Shown here: piece by piece, positions 7,301 through 13,150 of the stretch
How the letters are laid out: every line of letters begins with the position of its first letter
Position numbering within the stretch: the stretch's first letter is position 1
DNA from: an uncultured Lachnospiraceae bacterium
GTDB taxonomy: Bacteria > Bacillota > Clostridia > Lachnospirales > Lachnospiraceae
Reading direction: 5' to 3'
Length of the DNA stretch: 39,092 bases
Assembly (NCBI GenBank): GCA_947652735.1
Contig: CANTEG010000021.1
Coordinates: 1-39,092, forward strand
Notes under the pieces: generated by a model
What the model was told of the DNA's origin: nothing
The model's database searches: none
Seen by the model: the letters and a program-made list of their open reading frames with translations, nothing else
Position numbers and translations under genes: made by a program

Positions 7301-9414
7301 ATACATTCAGTGCCCCGATTGCAACAAAAAATCCTGAGATATCAATAAAAGCAGGAGATTTACTTACCCTTGGAACGGTTAATGTAAGTGTAAGGGGACC
7401 GAAAGGAACCACAGCTAAGAGCTTTGATTACAAATACAATGCTGCAGGAACCGCAGGTGTTGAAAGAATCTTTAAGAAAAAGTTAAGTGACATAATAGGA
7501 AACAATATTTCGGATGGAAGATATACGGTTGTTGTAACAGTTAAGGATAAGGCAGGAAACGCATCTGTAAATGACCGAATTTCCTTTGATATAGACAGAA
7601 CGAAACCGGTTGTATCCATAAAGGCAGTGTCGGGAAAGGCAAGTAAAAAGACGAAAACCCCATATTACTACAATACGGATGTGGGAGTTGAACTGACATA
7701 TACGGAAAACAATATTGATAATGTTACGGTAGCGGATAACAACGTGCTTGTCCAAAATATTGACTGGAAGCCTGTCAAGGGTATGGACGGAAAGTACAGG
7801 GCAACACTCACGGTAGGCACAGAGGGAATACACAAAATAACAATAGTTGCGGTTGACAAAACAGGGAATTCATCAGCAACAAAACAAATTTCATTTGTCG
7901 TTGATAAGAGTGTTCCTGACATAACCGCAGTGGTAAATGGAACAACGGTGTACACTGACAACATGGGACAGCTTATGCTTACAGGTGCGGTAAACGTGGC
8001 AATGACCGTCAGTGATGCCAATATTGACACCGCAGATAATTATGTTCAGATTATAAAAAAGGTTCCTGACAGGGACGATATGACAACACAGTATGCAAAA
8101 ACGTCAAATCTCAACATGTCTTTTGATGAAGAAGCTGATTATGTTGTAAACTTCTATGCGGTTGATATGGCAAACAATAAGAGTAACGTTAAGACAGTGA
8201 ATTTTAGGGTGGATAAGGAAGCACCGAATCTTACAATATCAGGAGCAGTTGGAAGCGGTACGTCATCAAGCTCTGCGGTAGTTACATTTACAATGCGGGA
8301 AGCATTCTGGTGGGATGCAGGCGGAACCATAAATATATACAGAAAAGCAGGCGATGCAAACGCTGAGGAGCTTTATAAGACAATTGAAATAACGCCAACG
8401 GCATATGAGACATCCGTGTCTGAGACACTGACGGAAACGGGTGTGTACAGATTTGAGGTTGAGGCGTCTGACAGGGTAGGCCATACGGCAAATGCAAGCC
8501 AGACATTTACCATTGACAGAGATGCACCTGTCATTACGTTGAACGGTGTCAATGATTATGATAAGACAAATACAAATGTAGAGTTTATGGCACAGATAAC
8601 GGATGAATTTTACACTTCAAAGAAGGTTACAATAACCGGTACAAGAACGGATGAGACAGGCAAGGTAAATGATATCAGCTTTTCAAGCTACAGCCAAAGT
8701 GCAAATCCTACCGTAATAAATGAGAACTTTACGGAGGATGGAATTTATGATGTAACAATAGTTTCATCAGATGCGGCAGGGAATGAGCAGACAAGTCAGG
8801 TACATTTTACAATTGACAAGAGTGCTCCCGTAATAGGAGATTTATCTTCGTATGACGGAAAGGTGCTTACGGGATTTGACTGGAACACAAGTCTTGATGA
8901 CATAGTTTCAGACCTTACCGTATGTGATGTTCATATGTACTTAAACGGAAGTGAGTATGATGGTGTATCGGAGATAGAGGATGGCTCATATGTGCTGCTT
9001 ATAGTGGCAACTGACGAGCTGGGACATACGACTGAAAAAGAGGTAAGCTTTGAGCTTGATACAAAAGCACCTGTATTTATAGTGACAGGAGTAGAAAAAG
9101 ACGAGGTTAAAGACGAGCCATATACAATAGAAGTTTCACTCCAGCTTAGCGAGGATATGCTCACTGATGTCATATTAAACGGAAAACAGATGAATATCAG
9201 TGAAAATGTATGTCGGTTTGATGTGACGGAAAAGGGCGATTACACCCTTGAGCTTAAGGCGGTGGACAATGCAGGCAATGAGGCGGCAGATACCATAGAG
9301 TTCAGGTATGGACAGGAAAAAAACCTGTGGTGGTTGTGGATAATTATTTTGTTGGCAATTGTCCTTTTGACAGTTATAATTATTATTGCAAAGAGACGCA
9401 AGGATAAAAGATAG
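4330..9414 (+). CDS. Large Ig-like repeat surface protein, membrane anchored
   Basis: A 1694-residue exported protein. A perfect AAAGGAGG at 4315-4322 lies 7 nt before a TTG at 4330, while the upstream in-frame ATG at 4303 has no ribosome site, so TTG is the likely start. A signal peptide follows (basic start, hydrophobic core, cleavage near AHA-G at about 31-32). The body is a string of bacterial Ig-like domains. Thirteen strand motifs of the D-x-x-G-N type (for example VDKAGN, EDNAGN, SDRVGH) occur, mostly followed by a D-x-T-x-P linker. One C-terminal transmembrane helix (LWWLWIIILL onward) and a KRRKDKR tail anchor it in the membrane; no sortase LPXTG motif is present. It probably projects through the wall as an adhesin, structural stalk or ligand. 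It sits between the kinase genes and a second phosphatase. Confidence 0.9.
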   Translation: MKRLFFYKNKKIRILAFALAVIMMLTPFFAHAGLKKDSRAASDDIVLDIESKNLKPKWCVYDNSGNSVDADANIFYKTAYVDYTADDTINVNDGELVYGYDDSGTFVSLKEQGNTISVTGVYMPAIAYYENDAEGNPTVYVKHWKGDATVKIDGDAPTATYVLKEIGKKDTAVYPDETGNIGEIYISPTGENCAFKLHILASDGTGSGLSKILFDGSELTVENGNNALTPELTSDASTQHTITLEDNAGNQRVVTFTFVVDGTKPVISSLDATKLENGSQVSIMNGVAKADSVTISAAVVEDNIKNVILHLTTGGSTTDYSLLDGTLTIDGSGKYSAIINNLQTGDYLFSFEAEDKAGNQTTTVPSGNPSFSIDNTPPEVSNLKLQYKEQNGAWTDAVADTDGGYVINPTKNREYRLVITAEDNNTASTVSVQLQGGSSFTRIGNTNNFSYTVDVNDLNSNPISGIVIVASDDLGNINDNLTVPDISIADAEITVKTNKFGWDGEVQTDLDGIPDYINSKHEFTVYVESLYDIDGDNTVLTNGTDTISCKPIDAGSVIYEEATGKYVTPVTFVIGDMPASTLFENYKLKVYDTQSNGNEDFALKKILLDLDRPYLKKAEVKDGEGNVITDFSKWYQSAELSYIVSGGDNLDDTLKAPLETAKYIISNAGTFNGTNQIDVTGDKTEVQGELEVPESNNATGTVITFDAKDKAGNTIQTTDASNVVTVKVDGTKPEITGVKVNETVISKGDGTPDACMIVPVKRQTPIVVTVRDNLSIESISVSLKDPEGNTVALVDASKQFSAGEALKKGNTVLQETLNARLNVNGLADGRYSLTVKVVDKAGNETEISGYEFIINTAIPAILDKATGKTPESDKSWHNETSFKKTFAVQLSSAEGKLKNIIYTLEDSQGNVREMNVVSNGMICDEQGNPTRVPAAGSMEFTVTIPEAARASGTKLTIHVVDMGENEAVSTVNYLYDKTRPYTDRLTIDGNDTFSAPIATKNPEISIKAGDLLTLGTVNVSVRGPKGTTAKSFDYKYNAAGTAGVERIFKKKLSDIIGNNISDGRYTVVVTVKDKAGNASVNDRISFDIDRTKPVVSIKAVSGKASKKTKTPYYYNTDVGVELTYTENNIDNVTVADNNVLVQNIDWKPVKGMDGKYRATLTVGTEGIHKITIVAVDKTGNSSATKQISFVVDKSVPDITAVVNGTTVYTDNMGQLMLTGAVNVAMTVSDANIDTADNYVQIIKKVPDRDDMTTQYAKTSNLNMSFDEEADYVVNFYAVDMANNKSNVKTVNFRVDKEAPNLTISGAVGSGTSSSSAVVTFTMREAFWWDAGGTINIYRKAGDANAEELYKTIEITPTAYETSVSETLTETGVYRFEVEASDRVGHTANASQTFTIDRDAPVITLNGVNDYDKTNTNVEFMAQITDEFYTSKKVTITGTRTDETGKVNDISFSSYSQSANPTVINENFTEDGIYDVTIVSSDAAGNEQTSQVHFTIDKSAPVIGDLSSYDGKVLTGFDWNTSLDDIVSDLTVCDVHMYLNGSEYDGVSEIEDGSYVLLIVATDELGHTTEKEVSFELDTKAPVFIVTGVEKDEVKDEPYTIEVSLQLSEDMLTDVILNGKQMNISENVCRFDVTEKGDYTLELKAVDNAGNEAADTIEFRYGQEKNLWWLWIIILLAIVLLTVIIIIAKRRKDKR

Positions 9415-9431
9415 AAGGATCAGGAGCAAAT

Positions 9432-10163
9432 ATGATAGAACAGGCACTTCTTACAAATCCCGGCGGACGGGGAAATAATGAAGATTATGTGATAATGGCT
9501 GAATACGGTGAAGAAAAATGCTTTGTGCTCTGCGATGGCCTGGGGGGACATGAGTGCGGAGAAGTGGCATCTTCTTCCGTTGCAGAATTTGTTGCCGGAC
9601 TGTTTCGTAAGTCCGGCGATTACCCTGCGTTTATTGATGATGCATTTTTGTTGTCTCAGGCAATGCTGCTTGATCTTCAAAAGCAAAAGGGTATGGAGAA
9701 TGCCATGAAAACGACAATGGTCGTCCTTGTTGTCACCCCGGAACAGATAAAATGGGGACATATCGGAGACAGCAGACTTTACCACATATATAATAACGGA
9801 ATGAGCTACGAGCGAACGAAGGACCACAGCTTAGTGCAGATTCTTGTAGATATGGGAGAAATATCTGAGGATGAAATGAGAAAGCATGCGGATAGAAACA
9901 AGCTGTTAAGGGTTATGGGAAGCGAGTGGGGCAACAAGTCCTACGACAAAAGCGGAGTGCTGGAGCGGGATGGCTCTAGCCATGCATTTGTACTTATGAC
10001 GGATGGCTTTTGGGAATATGTCCATGAGAATGAAATGATGACACTCCAAAACCAGTCTGTATCCTGTGAGGAATGGCTCCGAAATATGGAAAAGCTTGTT
10101 TTGGAACGTGCAGATATGTCAAGAACAGATAATTATTCCGCCATATGTGTAAGAGTAGGGTGA
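9432..10163 (+). CDS. PP2C-family Ser/Thr protein phosphatase (second copy)
   Basis: A 243-residue PPM/PP2C phosphatase distinct from the one at 541-1311. It keeps the canonical Arg of the first motif (GRGNNED, Arg13), then LCDGLGGHECGE, HIGDSRLYH, TKDHSLVQILV, a RVMG turn, MTDGF and RTDNYS. All metal-binding Asp positions appear intact. The start is supported by AGGAG at 9420-9424. It begins 17 nt after the Ig-repeat gene with no terminator between them, so it probably belongs to the same transcript. Two phosphatases flanking one kinase suggests different targets, for example the kinase and the repeat scaffold. The protein is soluble. Confidence 0.93.
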   Translation: MIEQALLTNPGGRGNNEDYVIMAEYGEEKCFVLCDGLGGHECGEVASSSVAEFVAGLFRKSGDYPAFIDDAFLLSQAMLLDLQKQKGMENAMKTTMVVLVVTPEQIKWGHIGDSRLYHIYNNGMSYERTKDHSLVQILVDMGEISEDEMRKHADRNKLLRVMGSEWGNKSYDKSGVLERDGSSHAFVLMTDGFWEYVHENEMMTLQNQSVSCEEWLRNMEKLVLERADMSRTDNYSAICVRVG

Positions 10164-10170
10164 GGTAAAG

Positions 10171-10824
10171 ATGAACGAATTTGATGCAGTTATTTTTGAC
10201 ATGGACGGGGTCATCTTTGATACCGAAAAGCTGTATAGAAAGTATCAGCTTTTGGAGGGTAAAAAAAGAGGGATACCGGATGAGGTAATGCACCGTGCCT
10301 GTGAAAGAATTGCAGGCGGCAACAAATATACAAATAAGAAGCCCTTTGAAGATATTGTTGGGAGAAATATAGATTATTTTGAATTCAGGGAGCATGTCAT
10401 GGAAGGGCTGGACAATCACATAAGGGAATTTGGCGTAGATATCAAGGATGGCGTGAAAGAGCTTTTAGCTTACCTTAAGGAAAAAGGGGTTAAAATCGGG
10501 CTTGCAACCTCAACCGTGCGGGAGAGAGCAACGCTTTATCTGAAAAACCATGAAATATATGATTATTTTGACAAGCTTATATTTGGTGACATGATAGAAA
10601 ATGGTAAGCCTGCACCGGATATATATTTAAAAGCATGTGAGTTGCTTGAAGTCGTACCAGAGCGTGCCATTGCCGTTGAGGATTCCTTAAACGGAATCAA
10701 ATCCGCAGGACTTGCAGGAACATATCCGGTTATGGTGATAGATTTGATTTTACCTAATGAGGAAGTGGAACCTTATATAAAAAAGGTTTACAATAAAATT
10801 ATAGAAGTGAGAGAACTTATATAA
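10171..10824 (+). CDS. HAD-superfamily hydrolase (beta-phosphoglucomutase-like)
   Basis: A 217-residue HAD subfamily IA protein. Motif I is FDMDGVIFDTE with nucleophile Asp10 and Asp12; a helical cap follows (about residues 18-85). Motif II is ATST, motif III is the Lys of NGKPAPDIY, and motif IV is VEDSLNGI. The closest broad relatives are beta-phosphoglucomutases and small-molecule phosphatases such as phosphoglycolate phosphatase; the substrate cannot be read from the sequence. The GAGG ribosome site overlaps the stop of the preceding phosphatase (gap 7 nt), so the gene may be co-transcribed with it, but a role in the phosphosignalling locus is not evident. Confidence 0.88.
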   Translation: MNEFDAVIFDMDGVIFDTEKLYRKYQLLEGKKRGIPDEVMHRACERIAGGNKYTNKKPFEDIVGRNIDYFEFREHVMEGLDNHIREFGVDIKDGVKELLAYLKEKGVKIGLATSTVRERATLYLKNHEIYDYFDKLIFGDMIENGKPAPDIYLKACELLEVVPERAIAVEDSLNGIKSAGLAGTYPVMVIDLILPNEEVEPYIKKVYNKIIEVRELI

Positions 10825-10836
10825 AAATTGTAGAGA

Positions 10837-10875
10837 TGAGTAAAACGGATTTCTTTAAAAGTATAGTTTTGCTCA
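10837..10875. repeat. Intergenic hairpin sharing a motif with the one at 21540
   Basis: TGAGTAAAAC (10837-10846) pairs with GTTTTGCTCA (10866-10875) with one G-T pair around a 19-nt loop. The loop begins GGAT and holds AAAAG at the same spacing as in the hairpin at 21540-21583. Identical 11-bp direct repeats TATAAAAATTG flank it at 10820-10830 and 10880-10890. No T-run follows, so it is not a standard terminator. Confidence 0.55.
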
Positions 10876-10909
10876 GGGCTATAAAAATTGACGTTAGAAG
10901 GTGGCATAT

Positions 10910-11248
10910 ATGAATTTATTGATTGTAATTTTGAAAAAAGCAGAGCTGATTACGGAGATTTGTAAGGAACTGGCAGAGGAAGGCGTACACGGCGGTACGA
11001 TACTTGATGGAACAGGTATGGCAAGTGTCATTGAAAAAATGGATGACCTGCCTATATTTGGAATGCTCCGCTCCATACTTGCGGACGATGATGAGAACGA
11101 AACGGTTAAGGTAATGCTTTTTGTTATGGACGACAAGGAAATGGAGAAGGCAAGAACAACAATAAGACAGGTTGTAGGCTTAGACGAGCCGAACACAGGT
11201 ATTATGTTTGCGGTTCCTGTGTCGTTCGTTGAGGGATTGGGGGCATAA
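10910..11248 (+). CDS. PII-like regulatory protein paired with antiporter
   Basis: A 112-residue protein with the ferredoxin-like pattern of PII/CutA-type proteins: an N-terminal strand LLIVILKK, a glycine turn (GGTILDGTGM) where PII has its ligand pocket, and a C-terminal GIMFAVPV strand. The classical PII signature with the uridylylated T-loop Tyr is not present, so it is not GlnB/GlnK. It starts 4 nt before the antiporter gene. This resembles other PII-like proteins encoded beside transporters, such as SbtB next to the bicarbonate transporter SbtA, and suggests nucleotide-responsive control of the antiporter (inference). ATG at 10910 is preferred over the in-frame GTG at 10901 because GAAGGTGG (10896-10903) is correctly spaced only for the ATG. 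Confidence 0.75.
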   Translation: MNLLIVILKKAELITEICKELAEEGVHGGTILDGTGMASVIEKMDDLPIFGMLRSILADDDENETVKVMLFVMDDKEMEKARTTIRQVVGLDEPNTGIMFAVPVSFVEGLGA

Positions 11249-11252
11249 GGTT

Positions 11253-12422
11253 ATGCTTAATACGATGACTTATGTTGCCATTATGCTCTTGGCAGCTTTG
11301 CTGGCAGGTAAGCTGGTTAAGAAAATGAAGCTTCCGAATGTAACGGGATACCTTGTTATCGGATTGCTTATCGGTCCAAACTGCATAGGCATTTTGCCGG
11401 AGGAATTTCTTGGAAGTATGTCAATTGTTACTGATTTAGCTCTTGGCTGTATTGCGTTTTCCATAGGAGCAGAATTCAGAATAAAATTTTTGAAAAGGGT
11501 CGGAAAGGCGCCAATTGTCATAGGAGTTCTTGAGGGTGTGGGAGCTGTACTTGTGGTGGATTTGGTGCTTTTAATTTGTGGTTATGATGTTACATTTGCG
11601 CTCGCTATGGGGGCTATTGCAAGTGCGACAGCAGCAGCATCCACACTTATGATTGTGAAACAGTATAAGGCAAGCGGACCTGTGACGAATACACTTTTGC
11701 CTGTAGTAGCACTGGATGATGCAGTAGCACTTATGGCATTTGGTATTTCAATGGCGGTGGCTAACGTTGTTTCATCGCATGGAACTGCGTCTGTGGGAAA
11801 GCTTCTGCTTGAGCCGTGTATTGAGATAATAGGCGGTATCGCATTTGGTGCGCTGCTTGGAATCATCATGGTATTTGCGGTAAAGTGGTACACGGGAAGA
11901 GGAAACCGGCTGGCGGTTACGATTATGATGATAATGCTATGTGTCGGAGTCTCTAACATGGTAGGCTTTTCGTCACTGCTTGCATGTATGGTGCTCAGTA
12001 TGGTGTTTGTAAACTTGTCTGGTTTCAGGGAAAAAATATATGAGCCGCTGGACAGAATAACACCGCCTGTATATATGATGTTTTTTATCATATCAGGTGC
12101 TTCCCTTGATGTGACGATAATTGCATCTGTCGGAGCGGTTGGAGCAATCTATGTTATCGGCAGGGTTGTGGGGAAGGTGCTCGGTGCGGCACTTGGAGCA
12201 CATATCTCCAAGGCACCAAAGATTGTAAGCAAATGGCTGGGATTTACCCTCATTCCACAGGAGGGTGTTGCAATTGGACTTGCAACATCAGCAGCAGCAA
12301 CATTACCTGAATATGGAAAAAAGATACAGACAATTGTTCTTTGCGGCGTAGTTATATATGAGCTGATAGGTCCTATTATTACAAAGATGGCACTGATAAA
12401 AGCAGGCGAGATTAAGGCATAA
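11253..12422 (+). CDS. CPA2-family cation:proton antiporter
   Basis: A 389-residue polytopic membrane protein with about 11-13 hydrophobic helices, of the monovalent cation:proton antiporter-2 type (Na_H_Exchanger/KefB-like). An LDDAVAL segment carries two adjacent Asp residues (155-156), the pair found in electrogenic Na+/H+ antiporters such as NhaA and NapA. No C-terminal TrkA-N/RCK nucleotide-binding domain is present, unlike KefB/KefC. The separate PII-like protein just upstream may supply that regulation. The ATG at 11253 is 4 nt after the PII-like stop and preceded by a G-rich site (GGGGG at 11239-11243). A longer TTG start at 11208 would overlap the upstream gene and has no ribosome site. 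Confidence 0.88.
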   Translation: MLNTMTYVAIMLLAALLAGKLVKKMKLPNVTGYLVIGLLIGPNCIGILPEEFLGSMSIVTDLALGCIAFSIGAEFRIKFLKRVGKAPIVIGVLEGVGAVLVVDLVLLICGYDVTFALAMGAIASATAAASTLMIVKQYKASGPVTNTLLPVVALDDAVALMAFGISMAVANVVSSHGTASVGKLLLEPCIEIIGGIAFGALLGIIMVFAVKWYTGRGNRLAVTIMMIMLCVGVSNMVGFSSLLACMVLSMVFVNLSGFREKIYEPLDRITPPVYMMFFIISGASLDVTIIASVGAVGAIYVIGRVVGKVLGAALGAHISKAPKIVSKWLGFTLIPQEGVAIGLATSAAATLPEYGKKIQTIVLCGVVIYELIGPIITKMALIKAGEIKA

Positions 12423-12431
12423 TGGCATTTG

Positions 12432-12466
12432 CCCCAACATACATTGTACTATTGAAGTGTTTGGGG
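12432..12466 (+). promoter_or_regulatory. Hairpin covering the ribosome site of the next gene
   Basis: CCCCAACA (12432-12439) can pair with TG-T-TTGGGG (12458-12466, one bulged T). The right arm is the only G-rich ribosome site of the following membrane protein gene. This could couple or limit its translation, or act as a weak read-through hairpin. Confidence 0.35.
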
Positions 12467-12476
12467 GATGCTTAAA

Positions 12477-12839
12477 TTGACGAAATCAGGTTATGTTGTA
12501 AGTATGGTTAAGGCGTTGCTGATATCATATCTTGTCACCGCAGTTTTACTTATGCTGCTTGCCCTTGGAATGTATAAGCTGGGACTTTCTACCGGCTTGG
12601 TTGGGATATGTATTACGTTTGTGTACATATTTGCAGCATCTGTGGGGGGATTGATTATCGGAAAAAAGGTCAAGCAAAAGAAGTTCCTGTGGGGAATGGC
12701 TATGGGGGTACTTTATGCCGCAGTTATATTTGCAGTTGCACTTCTTATGGGAAACGATGGGGCAAGAGTTGTGCAAGATGGAGTGAGCACTGCAATGCTC
12801 TGTGTGAGCGGCGGACTTTTAGGCGGTATGATAAGTTAA
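12477..12839 (+). CDS. Small four-helix membrane protein, TIGR04086 type
   Basis: A protein of about 120 residues with four predicted transmembrane helices (roughly 8-30, 35-57, 67-87 and 98-118) and small basic loops. It matches the TIGR04086 family of clostridial membrane proteins in size and topology, and it lies directly upstream of the SCIFF peptide gene, the usual setting as I recall it. Function is unknown; a link to SCIFF export or to the Sec system is only suggested by position. The in-frame ATG at 12468 abuts the GGGGG sequence with no spacing, so the TTG at 12477, 9 nt downstream of that site, is the more plausible start. The gene ends 71 nt before scfA. Confidence 0.75.
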   Translation: MTKSGYVVSMVKALLISYLVTAVLLMLLALGMYKLGLSTGLVGICITFVYIFAASVGGLIIGKKVKQKKFLWGMAMGVLYAAVIFAVALLMGNDGARVVQDGVSTAMLCVSGGLLGGMIS

Positions 12840-12866
12840 AAAAAGCTTTTATTTACAAATATGATG

Positions 12867-12875
12867 TGATATAAT
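12867..12875 (+). promoter_or_regulatory. Extended -10 promoter of scfA
   Basis: TGATATAAT fits the extended -10 consensus TGnTATAAT exactly. No good -35 hexamer is present, as expected for extended -10 promoters. It sits about 36 nt before the scfA start and would drive the SCIFF peptide separately from the upstream membrane protein gene. Confidence 0.7.
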
Positions 12876-12910
12876 GCGGTGAGGAAACATGAATAGGAGG
12901 AAACATGATT

Positions 12911-13051
12911 ATGAAGAGAATAAAAACATTAACAAATAAGACTTTAAACAGTACAGTAGTAAAAGGCGGCTGCGGTGAGTGCCAGACATCATGCCAGTCA
13001 GCATGTAAGACTTCATGTACAGTTGGAAATCAGAGCTGCGAGAATAAGTAA
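12911..13051 (+). CDS. scfA: SCIFF ranthipeptide precursor (six cysteines in forty-five residues)
   Basis: A 46-residue ribosomally made precursor peptide with a basic leader (MKRIKTL onward) and six Cys at 21, 24, 28, 32, 36 and 43. This is the SCIFF layout found widely in Clostridia. The neighbouring radical SAM maturase is expected to make Cys-to-Thr thioether bonds. In the studied homologue the link joins Cys32 to Thr37, and both residues are present here at the same positions. AGGAGG at 12895-12900 precedes two in-frame ATGs, 12905 (4-nt spacing) and 12911 (10-nt spacing). The second gives the standard 46-residue length and is used here. The mature product's role is not established; signalling has been proposed for ranthipeptides. 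Confidence 0.95.
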   Translation: MKRIKTLTNKTLNSTVVKGGCGECQTSCQSACKTSCTVGNQSCENK

Positions 13052-13094
13052 TTTGCTTAAGCAGTTTCATACATAAGTGTTATTTACCTTGATT

Positions 13095-13124
13095 AAAGGG
13101 GACCATCAGTGGATAGTCCTCTTT
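13095..13124 (+). terminator. Hairpin between scfA and scfB (possible attenuator)
   Basis: AAAGGGGAC (13095-13103) pairs with GTCCTCTTT (13116-13124), nine pairs with one G-T, around a 12-nt loop. The following bases (AGTTGCGTTATT) form only a weak T-tract, so termination would be partial. Such a hairpin would let the precursor be made in excess over its maturase. Confidence 0.55.
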
Positions 13125-13150
13125 AGTTGCGTTATTGTAAGGAGTGTCGC

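Noticed and set aside
9320-9414. Sortase anchor on the Ig-repeat protein
   Set aside because: The C-terminus has a hydrophobic helix and basic tail, but no LPXTG-like motif before it.
11208-11252. Longer antiporter start at TTG 11208
   Set aside because: It would overlap the PII-like gene by 41 nt, has no ribosome site and adds an atypical basic, Cys-containing leader.
13127-13150. TTG start for scfB at 13127
   Set aside because: It lies beside the hairpin with no ribosome site, whereas AAGGAG at 13139-13144 fits the ATG at 13151 and gives the family's usual N-terminus.
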